Shown in pieces: positions 1 to 7,028 of a stretch of DNA of 14,293 nucleotides (its first letter is position 1; each line of letters starts with the position of its first letter). Source of the stretch: Planctomycetia bacterium (GTDB lineage: Bacteria > Planctomycetota > Phycisphaerae > Phycisphaerales > SM1A02); assembly GCA_009936695.1 (NCBI GenBank), contig JAACEA010000128.1, forward strand, positions 1 to 14,293, in the 5' to 3' direction. Under the pieces are notes generated by a model, which saw only the letters and a list, made by a program, of their open reading frames with translations, had not been told where the DNA came from and searched no databases. A program made the position numbers and the translations under genes.

Positions 1-175
1 CGCCGCCATCGGTCTCATAGAGGGTGCCGTGTCGATCCGACTGCAACGTCACCAGGTCGGCGGACGCCGAGCCGGCGATCGAACCGAGTGAAATGGCGAC
101 GAGCGTCGGAATCGCGATTGCTCCGACGACGGACTGCCTGACGGGGGTCTTGGGAATCACGGGGGAGAACTCCAT
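1..175 (-). CDS. Secreted protein, N-terminal fragment (gene runs off the window)
   Basis: Reading down from the ATG at 175 there are 58 codons without a stop to the window edge. The product starts with a short polar and basic stretch, then a hydrophobic segment (around SVVGAIAIPTLVAISLGSIA), then SASA followed by DLVTLQSDRHGTLYE, so a Sec signal peptide cleaved near residues 38-39 is very likely. The mature start with a TLYE segment recalls exported planctomycete proteins that begin with a DNTLYE-like motif; this is a resemblance from memory, not a domain hit. An in-frame GTG at 160 is an alternative start. It has GGAG nine bases upstream, inside the first codons of the longer form, whereas the ATG has no good ribosome site. 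The gene is divergent from rdgB. The mature function is unknown. Confidence 0.7.
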   Translation of the reverse strand, partial: MEFSPVIPKTPVRQSVVGAIAIPTLVAISLGSIAGSASADLVTLQSDRHGTLYETDGG

Positions 176-202
176 GGAGAGGGGTGTTCTAGACCATGCC
201 GT

Positions 203-269
203 CGAACCGGCGAATCGCCAGTCGGCGACCCGAAAATCGATTCGAAACCCCGGTTCGGAGTCCGAATCG
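203..269. repeat. Overlapping inverted repeats between the divergent genes
   Basis: Two perfect inverted repeats interleave in the 143-base gap between the secreted-protein gene and rdgB. CGAACCGG (203-210) pairs with CCGGTTCG (250-257), and CGATTCG (238-244) pairs with CGAATCG (263-269). They could be operator sites for the divergent promoters or chance in GC-rich DNA. A weak minus-strand promoter candidate (TTCGCC, 17 bases, TAGAAC, the latter at 186-191) lies just before the secreted-protein gene and would fit the GTG start at 160. Confidence 0.3.
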
Positions 270-306
270 TCCATACCATGGAGTCTTACGGACCCTCAAG
301 CACCCC

Positions 307-310
307 GGAG
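307..310 (+). promoter_or_regulatory. Ribosome binding site that fixes the rdgB start
   Basis: GGAG lies eight bases before a GTG at 319. This supports GTG-319 over the in-frame ATG at 196, which would add 41 residues that do not resemble the family. Confidence 0.7.
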
Positions 311-318
311 CGGACGTC

Positions 319-936
319 GTGGACGAAATCCTGCTGGCCAGCGGAAACCCGCACAAGTTGGAGGAGGTCAGGGCGGTTCTGGAGCCGATCGGCCTTCGCG
401 TTATCGGTCTCGACGAACTGGAGACGGTGCCCGAGGAGCCGGATGAGGACGGCGTCACGTTCGAGGCGAACGCCCGGATCAAGGCGATCGCCTATGCCCG
501 TGCCACGGGTCGTGTTTCACTCGCGGATGATTCCGGCCTCGAGGTCGATGCCCTCGGCGGCGAGCCGGGCGTGCGGAGCGCCCGCTGGTCGGGCGTCGAG
601 GGTGAGCGCGAGGTTCGTGATGCGGCGAACAACCGGAAACTCGTGGAATCGCTTCGGGCGGTCCCGGAGGCGGATCGCGCCGCCCGGTTCGTCTGCGCGA
701 TGTGTCTCGCCAGCCCCGATGGCACGGTGCTGGCCGAGACCCGCGGGACCTTCGACGGCACCGTGATCCTCGAGCCGCGGGGCGGAAACGGATTCGGCTA
801 CGACCCGTATCTGCTGTTGCCGGACGAAGACCGCACCAGCGCCGAGCTGTCGCCGGCCGAGAAGAACGTTCGAAGTCATCGTGGCGTCGCGACCCGGGCG
901 ATGGCGCCGTTGATCGAGGCCCTGGGACGATCCTGA
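319..936 (+). CDS. rdgB: XTP/dITP diphosphatase (RdgB/HAM1 family)
   Basis: This enzyme hydrolyses non-canonical purine triphosphates (XTP, dITP, ITP) to the monophosphate and pyrophosphate, keeping deaminated bases out of nucleic acids; it is cytosolic and metal dependent. Starting at GTG-319 gives 205 residues, close to the family length of about 190-205. Visible motifs are the substrate-binding SGNPHK (8-13), the ADDSGLEVDALGGEPGVRSARW region (69-90) with the catalytic-base aspartate at about 70, GGNGFGYDP (155-163), and AELSPAEKNVRSHRG (175-189). All hallmark residues are present, so it should be active. GGAG eight bases upstream supports the start. The stop is one base before the next gene, so the two are probably translated from one message. 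Confidence 0.95.
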   Translation: MDEILLASGNPHKLEEVRAVLEPIGLRVIGLDELETVPEEPDEDGVTFEANARIKAIAYARATGRVSLADDSGLEVDALGGEPGVRSARWSGVEGEREVRDAANNRKLVESLRAVPEADRAARFVCAMCLASPDGTVLAETRGTFDGTVILEPRGGNGFGYDPYLLLPDEDRTSAELSPAEKNVRSHRGVATRAMAPLIEALGRS

Positions 937-937
937 C

Positions 938-2188
938 ATGGCGAAACGGGTTCCCCTGGAGATCCTCGACCTGCCCGAGCAGCGCTACACCTGTCATGGG
1001 TGCGGCGACTGTTGTCGCGACTTCAGCGTGCAGCTTCGCGACGAGGACCTCGAACGGCTCGAGGCGCAGGGATGGGCGAAGGAACGCGGGGAGTCGGTGA
1101 CCGTGGAATTCCGCGGTCGGCGGTACCTTCGTCAGCGACCCGACGGGGGTTGTCTCTTCCTGCAGGACGACGGGCTGTGCGAGATCCACGCCCGGTACGG
1201 CTTTCATGAGAAGCCCGTCGCGTGCCGACTCTTCCCCTTCAATCTCGCACCGGATTCGGGCGGCACCCGCGCGGGACTCAACTTCGCCTGCCAGAGCGTG
1301 CGGGCCAATCGAGGTTCGACGCTCGAATCGCATCGAGACGACCTTCGGCGGGCATTGCGTGAAGTACCCGAATCGGTCGTGGTGGCTCCGCCGCTTCTTG
1401 CCGGCGACCTGCGTGCCGAACCAGCCGAAGTGGATGCCTTGACCGCCGGATTCGATCACTGGCTGGGTCGCGATGAAGTGCCGCTGACCATCCGGCTTGA
1501 TGGATTCGCCTGGCTCGCACAGGGCATCGGCGCCGCGTCGTTCTCGGAGGTCCGGGGGGAACGGATCACGGAGCTGATCGATCTTCTCGTCTCGGCGCTT
1601 CCCGACGAGCTTCTTCACCTGCCCGTCGATCCGCCGGGACGGGGGCAGCGGAAGCAGCTGCGGCAGGCGGTCTTCGCCCGGATCGAGGATCCGCGGTTCA
1701 CCGACGACGAATCGCGTCCCACGCTCGGGGCGAAGCTCGACCAGTGGCGTCGAAGTCGACGGTTCGCACGGGGGCGGGGCTCGATCCCGGGCCTGGCCCG
1801 AGGCTGGTCGATCCCCGAGGATTTCGAGTCGGTGGCGGCGATGCCGAAGGTCCCCGGAAGCGAGGCGGTGACCGATCTCGTCGTCCGGTGGCTGCGATCG
1901 ACGGTGCGCGGCGGCCGCGCGTGGGGAAGCGGTTACTACGGTTGGAGCATCGCCGACGGGGTCCAGGCGCTGGCGCTGAATCTCGCCTGCGTCGGCTGGC
2001 TCGCCCGTGCCCACGCGGCGGGCGTCGGTGAGGAGGTCGTCACGCTCGACTCGGTCGGCGAGGCGCTCGGCCGCATCGACCGAGCATCCGGGCGCGCCGT
2101 CTGGCTTGGATCGATGGGGGAGCGCCTCCGGCTCCGCTACCTCGCGACGGATGACGGCCTGCGCCGACTCGTCCGGTCGAACTGGTGA
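938..2188 (+). CDS. YkgJ-type cysteine-cluster protein with a long C-terminal extension
   Basis: The first 120 residues carry the zinc/iron-chelating YkgJ signature: C19-x2-C22-x2-C25-C26 in the YTCHGCGDCCRDF segment, then C72 and C81 (GGCLFLQDDGLCEIH), C96 in KPVACRLFPF, and C118. Members of this family are thought to bind a metal or an iron-sulfur cluster, and their biochemical role is mostly unsettled. At 416 residues it is far longer than simple YkgJ proteins, which are near 100-150. Residues from about 127 to the end form a soluble region, rich in Arg, Leu and Asp, in which I recognise no domain. The ATG follows the rdgB stop by one base, implying coupled translation. The gene ends 12 bases from the convergent acyltransferase gene, with no hairpin seen between them. 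Family assignment is firm; function is unknown. Confidence 0.85.
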   Translation: MAKRVPLEILDLPEQRYTCHGCGDCCRDFSVQLRDEDLERLEAQGWAKERGESVTVEFRGRRYLRQRPDGGCLFLQDDGLCEIHARYGFHEKPVACRLFPFNLAPDSGGTRAGLNFACQSVRANRGSTLESHRDDLRRALREVPESVVVAPPLLAGDLRAEPAEVDALTAGFDHWLGRDEVPLTIRLDGFAWLAQGIGAASFSEVRGERITELIDLLVSALPDELLHLPVDPPGRGQRKQLRQAVFARIEDPRFTDDESRPTLGAKLDQWRRSRRFARGRGSIPGLARGWSIPEDFESVAAMPKVPGSEAVTDLVVRWLRSTVRGGRAWGSGYYGWSIADGVQALALNLACVGWLARAHAAGVGEEVVTLDSVGEALGRIDRASGRAVWLGSMGERLRLRYLATDDGLRRLVRSNW

Positions 2189-2200
2189 GTCGCGTTCCGT

Positions 2201-3502
2201 TCACTCGGTCGGCGCGGGTTCCGGGCCGCGAGCCCGGGTGAAGGGCCAGACGGGGTACCGCCTGCCGTTCAGCAGGACGCCGAGGGCCGTCCCGCGGACC
2301 GCGACGTGATAGACGATGAGCAGGACGACGGTGACCAGGACGATCATGACCGGCATCTTCACGATGCCCCACATGTTCCAACCGCGGAACAGGGACGGGA
2401 TGAAGAAGGTCAACGGCAGGTGCATCAGGTAGATCCAGTAGGAGGCGTCCACCATGTAACGCACCACCGGATTCGCCCGGGTGAACAGTCGCTCGCTCAC
2501 TCCGGTGATGCCCAGGATCAGGATCCAGCAGGTGGTGGCCTGGAGGCACTGGTTCGCGATGAACATCGCCTCCGCGTATTCCTCCTGCGCGTCGACCGCC
2601 GCGCTGGTGGCGATCGCCAGGATCACGGCGACCACCAGAAGCGTCGCCCCCACGCCGAGTCGAATCCAAGCCCAGTTCTTCAGGCGATCGACGAGCTCGC
2701 GGTTTCCGAACGCCGCCCAGCCGACGCCGAAGTAGATGGCGTAGAGAAAGATCACGTGCCAGAGCGGCCAGAACGACTCGGCGGTGTCGATTCCCGGCTC
2801 CTCCATCGTGAGCATCAGGAACGACGTGGCGACGATGACCGCCGGTACCCCGATCCACCGCAGGCGACCGAGGGCGAGGCTGCGAAAGCCCGTGCGGAGC
2901 CATCCGGCGACGGGGCCCGAGAAACGGCGAAGCAGGTAGGTCGCGGTCGCGAAGGCCAGGTAGTAGTAGACGAGGTAGTAGAGGAACCAGAGGTGCATCG
3001 GGCCGGCTTCGGCGAAGTCCGCGTTCAGGGACATCTTGTCGTAGGCGAGGCCGATGGTCCGGTCTTCGGCGGGCAGGTACGACCATGTGAAGGCGAAGCT
3101 GATCGACCATGCGAGCAGCGGGTAGATGACGAACCATCCGATCACCAGCGGAAGCACGATCCGATCGTAGCGGTGGCTCGTGAATCCTCCGGGGCCGCGG
3201 CGATCGAAGAGCATCGCGCCGAAGAAACCGGCCATCACGAAGAACGCGGGCATGCGGAAGATGTGGATGCCGAGCACCAGGATCCCGGCGAACGCGGTGC
3301 GGTCGGGGTCCTCGTAGATCCAGATCTGCGGCTCGCAATAGACGAGTGCGGTGTGGATCACCACGCCGAGCAGCATCATCGCCGCGCGGACCACGTCGAG
3401 TCCGTGGTACCGACCGGTGCCGGGAGACCGTGGGTGGAGCGGATGATCGGTCGGAAGCGGGGGTGGTGATGCGGCGGCGATGCCGCGGTCGGTCGCGTTC
3501 AT
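2201..3502 (-). CDS. Acyltransferase 3 family membrane protein (OpgC/MdoC-like)
   Basis: A 433-residue polytopic inner-membrane protein of the acyltransferase-3 type, which moves acyl groups from cytoplasmic donors to sugars or glycans outside the membrane. Near the N-terminus RYHGLDVVRAAMMLLGVVIH holds the R-x10-H pair (R39, H50) known to matter in this family. FRMPAFFVMAGFF (82-94), HLWFLYYLVYY (170-180) and YWIYLMHLPL (355-364) match the succinoglucan/OpgC-type subgroup. About ten hydrophobic segments are visible. The start at 3502 is chosen because its ATG overlaps the stop of the ankyrin gene as ATGA; the open frame extends further upstream but there only shadows that gene. The natural acceptor cannot be read from the sequence. 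No opgG/opgH neighbours are present, so osmoregulated glucan synthesis is not supported by context. Confidence 0.88.
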   Translation of the reverse strand: MNATDRGIAAASPPPLPTDHPLHPRSPGTGRYHGLDVVRAAMMLLGVVIHTALVYCEPQIWIYEDPDRTAFAGILVLGIHIFRMPAFFVMAGFFGAMLFDRRGPGGFTSHRYDRIVLPLVIGWFVIYPLLAWSISFAFTWSYLPAEDRTIGLAYDKMSLNADFAEAGPMHLWFLYYLVYYYLAFATATYLLRRFSGPVAGWLRTGFRSLALGRLRWIGVPAVIVATSFLMLTMEEPGIDTAESFWPLWHVIFLYAIYFGVGWAAFGNRELVDRLKNWAWIRLGVGATLLVVAVILAIATSAAVDAQEEYAEAMFIANQCLQATTCWILILGITGVSERLFTRANPVVRYMVDASYWIYLMHLPLTFFIPSLFRGWNMWGIVKMPVMIVLVTVVLLIVYHVAVRGTALGVLLNGRRYPVWPFTRARGPEPAPTE

Positions 3503-3969
3503 TTCAGGGCGGCCTCGAGGGGGAGCGTGACGCACTCGGGACGACCGAAGAAGGCGGCGCCGATCAGCGGCGTGCCGCGCTCGAGGCTCCGGACGTCGGG
3601 ATCCCCGCCGGCCTCGAGGATCACCCTCATCGCGTCGACTCTGCCGAAATCCGCGGCCCATTCGAGTGCGGAGACGCCGAACGTCGGATCGAGCGCGTTC
3701 GGGTCGCCCGCCCTCGCAAGCCGGGCCTTGAGCGTGGCGACTTCGCCCATCGCGGCCGGGGTCCAGATGTCGACCACTTCGGTGGAGGCCGGTTGGTCGA
3801 CGGGATCGGGCGTGCTCGGACCGGCCACGGGACCGCTCGTCGAACCAGTCGAAGCGGAGTCGTCCCCGCATCCCAGCGGCAGGCCGACAACGGCGATCAA
3901 GGTGAGGATCCGCAGTCCGCAACGAGCCGGGGTGCTGGAACCTCGGTAGGTGACAGGAGCGTCGTGCAT
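3499..3969 (-). CDS. Exported ankyrin-repeat protein, putative lipoprotein
   Basis: The protein has 156 residues. A basic start (around R16, R20) and a hydrophobic run (ILTLIAVVGLPLG) lead to C34, followed by GDDSASTGS. This looks like a lipoprotein signal, though the lipobox is imperfect (proline at -3, LPLGC). A Ser/Pro/Gly linker (35-62) precedes ankyrin units: about 67-98, 99-132 (ALEWAADFGRVDAMRVILEA) and a partial third (GTPLIGAAFFGRPECVTLPL) that stops early. Ankyrin repeats bind proteins, so this is a likely periplasmic adaptor. GAGGAG seven bases before the ATG supports the start. Its stop overlaps the acyltransferase start by four bases, pointing to coupled expression and perhaps a shared task. 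The truncated last repeat may be a natural cap or erosion. Confidence 0.8.
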   Translation of the reverse strand: MHDAPVTYRGSSTPARCGLRILTLIAVVGLPLGCGDDSASTGSTSGPVAGPSTPDPVDQPASTEVVDIWTPAAMGEVATLKARLARAGDPNALDPTFGVSALEWAADFGRVDAMRVILEAGGDPDVRSLERGTPLIGAAFFGRPECVTLPLEAALK

Positions 3970-4129
3970 CGAAGGTCTCCTCGGGGGATGTCGGATGGGA
4001 CTGGATCGAGGTGGAACTCCATCAGCGTACCGACTTCGAGGCCTCGTTCATCCGTCCGAGCTGTCTCCGGTCCCTGGAAATCGGACACCCAGCGTGGTCG
4101 AGATCGGTCTCCACGATCGACCGCGACGG
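3970..4129. other. Intergenic region upstream of the ankyrin/acyltransferase pair
   Basis: This 160-base gap separates the end of the 584-residue gene from the ankyrin gene on the same strand. It should hold the promoter of the pair, but I see no good -35/-10 set. A weak inverted repeat, GGTCGA and TCGACC around 4096-4122, lies just past the upstream stop codon and has no T-tract. Confidence 0.4.
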
Positions 4130-5884
4130 TCAGCCCTTGCCCGACTTCCCGCGGCCACCATCGCCGCCCTTCCCATTCGCACCACCCGCGCTCTTGCCGC
4201 CGCCCTTGCCGCCCTTGCCGGACTTGTCGCCGGATCCCGGACGCCTCGGCAGTTCCTCGAAGCGGGCGGGACCGAGTGCGGCGAGCAACTGTGCTTCGAC
4301 CTGGTCGTCCAGTCGATCGAACCCCTCGTACCCGGGTTCTCGCCAGGCCTGTTCGCCGAGGGACTTCGCTTCGGCGCCGTCGTCGATCACCGCTTCGACC
4401 ATCGCCCGGGCGATGCGAGTCTCGTTGTCGATTCGCCGCTGAATGGCGTCGCTGCGAAGGAACTCGATCTGCAATCGGATGCCGGCGTCGATCTCGGCGA
4501 GCGACGCGAGCCGCTCATCGTCGAGACCTTCGAGCCCCAGCGCGACTTCGGTCGCCTCTTCGCACCACCGGGAACGCATCTGAGCCCGGAATCCCGTCCG
4601 ACGAGCGACGTCCAGGAAGGCGGCCGCGGATTCGGGATCGATGGCTTCGAGGCGGGTGCGGATCAGATCGATTCGTCCGAGAATCGCATCCCGCACCGCG
4701 AGTTCGGCGGTGAGTTCCGCGGTTGCGGCGTTCCGGACCCGAGACCGGACTCTCGAGTCACCGTCGCCGCCGGATTCGATCATCTCGATCGCGAGTTCCA
4801 TCGCCTGCTTCTCACGGCGGATCCGCGCCTCGGTTCGGGCGTCGAAACTCGTCGCGATCTCGCGCAGCATCTCCAGCTCGTCGTTCTCCAGTCCCGCCGC
4901 CTCGTATTCGGTCGCGTCGATCGACGTCAGTGCGGCGACGAGGTCCGTGGTGGCGCCGCCCATCCGGGAGTCGGCCAATCCGTGCTGGATTCGAATCTCG
5001 TCGAGCAGGCCGGCGAACGATGCCTCCATGCGGGGATCGACCAGCGTGGCGATCGATTCGACGGTCGCGGCACGGAGTTCCCGCCGTCGTTGATCCATGC
5101 GGTTCATGGCCTCGAGCATGCCGCGGCCGGCGACGCCGCCACCGGCTCGTTCGATGGTGGCGCGACGTCTCTCCACCATCGGTTCCAGCATCGCGAGTCG
5201 AGTCCGCATGCCCTCCATGCGGCCTTCAATCCAGTCGAGGGTGCCGCGAATCTTCTCCTCGCTCACGCCACGCTGGGACATGCCCTCGGAAATCCGGGAC
5301 TCCAGGGCACGCTGGTTCGATTCATCAGCCGCCTGGAAGATCGGCTCGAGGCGTGCGATTTCAACCTGGCTCGCGCGAAGGTCGAGCAGCTCGCGGAACC
5401 GCGAGGCCTCGGTCTCGAAGGCGTCTTCGTAGTCGAGCAGGATGCTCTCGGCGATGGGTGCGGTCGCGTCGTCGAGTTGGAGTCGGTCGACGACGAGCTG
5501 GATGTCCCGCCGGATGAACTCCGGTCGCAGCAGCGTCCGGAAGTCGCCGCCGTCGGGCACCCGCATCGCGTACCAGAGGTGCCCCCCGGTGTTCTCCTTC
5601 GCGTCCTCGTCGTTCGTCTCCTTGTCCTCACCGACCAGTTTCGACGCCGCGTCCCAGACCGCCTTCGCATCTTCTCCGGTCATCGCCCCGGCCCGGACCG
5701 CCATCTTCAAGTCGCCGCCCAGCTCCGCAAGGAACTTATCGGGATCCGATTCGGGCGATGCGGGGGGGCCCGCCGGTCCCTTCTGGGCCAGTCCCTCGGA
5801 CGTGAGGCCGAATACGAGCAGACAGGTCAGCGTCATCAGCTGGATGCGATCGATGCGGATCATCGTGGAGAAGATCGATGTCAT
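4130..5884 (-). CDS. Secreted, mostly helical protein of unknown function with a Gly/Lys-rich tail
   Basis: The protein has 584 residues. The start at 5884 is preferred because it has a GAGG site nine bases upstream and gives a signal peptide directly (MIRIDRIQLMTLTCLLVFGL, then TSEGLAQ, cleavage near 33-34); the 25 extra codons upstream would bury it and would start before the predicted transcript. Residues 45-545 are charged and helix-prone, with many Glu/Arg/Ala/Leu heptad-like stretches. A segment at about 120-155 (RPEFIRRDIQLVVDRLQLDD and following) loosely recalls periplasmic LTxxQ-type helices, as does a second one near 430-485; this is a weak analogy. One or two cysteines only (C21 in the signal, C441). 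The last 40 residues are almost entirely Gly, Lys and Ser and strongly basic, which could bind a polyanion or the cell surface. I recognise no catalytic motif. It is transcribed alone from a good promoter. Confidence 0.75.
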   Translation of the reverse strand: MTSIFSTMIRIDRIQLMTLTCLLVFGLTSEGLAQKGPAGPPASPESDPDKFLAELGGDLKMAVRAGAMTGEDAKAVWDAASKLVGEDKETNDEDAKENTGGHLWYAMRVPDGGDFRTLLRPEFIRRDIQLVVDRLQLDDATAPIAESILLDYEDAFETEASRFRELLDLRASQVEIARLEPIFQAADESNQRALESRISEGMSQRGVSEEKIRGTLDWIEGRMEGMRTRLAMLEPMVERRRATIERAGGGVAGRGMLEAMNRMDQRRRELRAATVESIATLVDPRMEASFAGLLDEIRIQHGLADSRMGGATTDLVAALTSIDATEYEAAGLENDELEMLREIATSFDARTEARIRREKQAMELAIEMIESGGDGDSRVRSRVRNAATAELTAELAVRDAILGRIDLIRTRLEAIDPESAAAFLDVARRTGFRAQMRSRWCEEATEVALGLEGLDDERLASLAEIDAGIRLQIEFLRSDAIQRRIDNETRIARAMVEAVIDDGAEAKSLGEQAWREPGYEGFDRLDDQVEAQLLAALGPARFEELPRRPGSGDKSGKGGKGGGKSAGGANGKGGDGGRGKSGKG

Positions 5885-5960
5885 TGAAAGAAGCCTCGAA
5901 TGTGCCTTCGGCGTGAATTCGGGTGGTCTCGAGTTGGTTCCAACGGACCGGGCGAGCACG

Positions 5961-5988
5961 ATCCTAGTTTGACGAAGAAATTAGTCAA
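5961..5988 (-). promoter_or_regulatory. Sigma-70-type promoter for the 584-residue secreted protein gene
   Basis: On the minus strand TTGACT (5983-5988) is followed after 16 bases by TAGGAT (5961-5966). The match is 5 of 6 at -35 and 4 of 6 at -10, in a locally AT-rich patch inside otherwise GC-rich DNA. Transcription would begin near 5954, leaving a leader of about 70 bases to the ATG at 5884. The spacer is flanked by short inverted arms, TTGAC at 5969-5973 and GTCAA at 5984-5988. Confidence 0.65.
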
Positions 5989-6004
5989 TAGAGTGACCAT
6001 GGAT

Positions 6005-6020
6005 TACGAAAGTTTTCGTA
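6005..6020. promoter_or_regulatory. Perfect palindromic site upstream of the promoter (candidate operator)
   Basis: TACGAAA (6005-6011), two bases, then TTTCGTA (6014-6020) form a perfect 7+2+7 inverted repeat. Its centre is about 58 bases above the expected transcription start of the 584-residue gene, a usual place for a dimeric activator. It is also 28 bases past the stop of the upstream membrane-protein gene, but its low GC and two-base loop make it a poor terminator. No local regulator gene suggests which protein would bind. Confidence 0.45.
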
Positions 6021-6047
6021 TAGAAGCGCCGTCGGCCCGGCCCGACC

Positions 6048-7028
6048 TCAGTTCGGATCGGCGTCCGGCGCGGCCACGGCTTCGGGGCGTCCCGATCGGA
6101 TCCGACGGATCCACCAGATGAAGGCCAGCAGGCCCAGTGGAATCGAGACGATCGCCTCCGAGGCGCTTTCGAGGAGGGCCAGTTGCTGGAACGTCGCATC
6201 GAGTTCGCCGGCGTCGAGATCCGGTGTCGCGAGTCGCGCGGCCAGGAACGCGACGGCGGCTTCCCGCCAACCGAGTCTCCCCAGCGGATTCAGGGCGACC
6301 ACCAACGCGGTCACCGCGAGGAGCAGGACATCGCCGACCGGCAGTTCGATTCCGAGGATGGTGGCCGCGATGCCGAGCCGGACCGCCCACATGGCGAGGT
6401 CGAAGGCCCGCAGGCCGAACGCGAGGGCGATCCATCTCCGGTCGGTCAGCATCGCCTCGCCGCCGCGGGTGAAGCGACGGACGATCGGAAGCCCGGCGAG
6501 CAGTGGAAGCGCGAGCACGAGCGCGACCAGAGGCGCGATGAAGAGCAACGCCCAAGCGATCCCGGGTTCGGGTTGAAGAAGCGTCGCACCGACCGCGGCG
6601 CCCATCACGCCGACCACCGCGATCGCCACGACCGCGATCCAGCCGGTGACGAAGAGGATGGAGAAGCGATCCACCCGGACGTGATACAGATACCGGCTCA
6701 TCACGCCGAGCCGGATCGGAGCGTAGTTGAAGAGTGCGGCGGTGAGATTCACCCCCTGCAACACCATGAAGCGTTCGCGGTGGACCGGGCGGATCGTCGC
6801 GAAGAAGATCGCCCCGTTCGCGATCAGGCTCGCGATCGAACAACCGAGCATCGCGGCGATCAGGCCGCCGTCCGCCTCCTTCATCCGGGTCCAACCGTCC
6901 TCGCCACCCTCGAATGCGCCCTTGACGCACCAGACGACGAGTGCGAGCCCGATGGCGAAGCCGACGAGCTGAAGAACCAGTCGGAATCCGCGTGGCAGGC
7001 CCGCGCGAGCTTCTTCACTCAGTTTCAT
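6048..7028 (-). CDS. YbhN / lysylphosphatidylglycerol-synthase-type transmembrane protein
   Basis: A 326-residue integral membrane protein with about eight hydrophobic segments spread from residue 17 to 308. NYAPIRLGVMSRYLYHVRVD (101-120) and NPLGRLGWREAAVAF (247-261) resemble the conserved loops of the LPG_synthase_TM/UPF0104 (YbhN, AglD C-terminal) group, whose members often accompany glycosyltransferases acting on lipid carriers and are suspected of flippase or lipid-transfer roles. There is no soluble lysyl-transferase domain, so it should not make lysyl-PG. The ATG at 7028 overlaps the stop of the glycosyltransferase gene as ATGA, which both sets the start and implies a joint function. 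The C-terminal tail after 310 is polar. Confidence 0.75.
   Translation of the reverse strand: MKLSEEARAGLPRGFRLVLQLVGFAIGLALVVWCVKGAFEGGEDGWTRMKEADGGLIAAMLGCSIASLIANGAIFFATIRPVHRERFMVLQGVNLTAALFNYAPIRLGVMSRYLYHVRVDRFSILFVTGWIAVVAIAVVGVMGAAVGATLLQPEPGIAWALLFIAPLVALVLALPLLAGLPIVRRFTRGGEAMLTDRRWIALAFGLRAFDLAMWAVRLGIAATILGIELPVGDVLLLAVTALVVALNPLGRLGWREAAVAFLAARLATPDLDAGELDATFQQLALLESASEAIVSIPLGLLAFIWWIRRIRSGRPEAVAAPDADPN

Noticed and set aside
479..2014. A 511-codon open frame on the minus strand opposite rdgB and the YkgJ gene
   Set aside because: It spans two well-recognised genes on the other strand and its product is an Arg/Pro-rich sequence without motifs.
2040..3338. A 432-codon minus-strand frame inside the acyltransferase gene
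   Set aside because: It is an Arg/Pro/His-rich shadow of the acyltransferase, which has clear family motifs in its own frame.
3950..5887. A 645-codon open frame on the plus strand opposite the 584-residue secreted protein gene
   Set aside because: It mirrors a real gene in GC-rich DNA. Its product has no signal or domain, whereas the minus strand gives a signal peptide, a ribosome site and a promoter.
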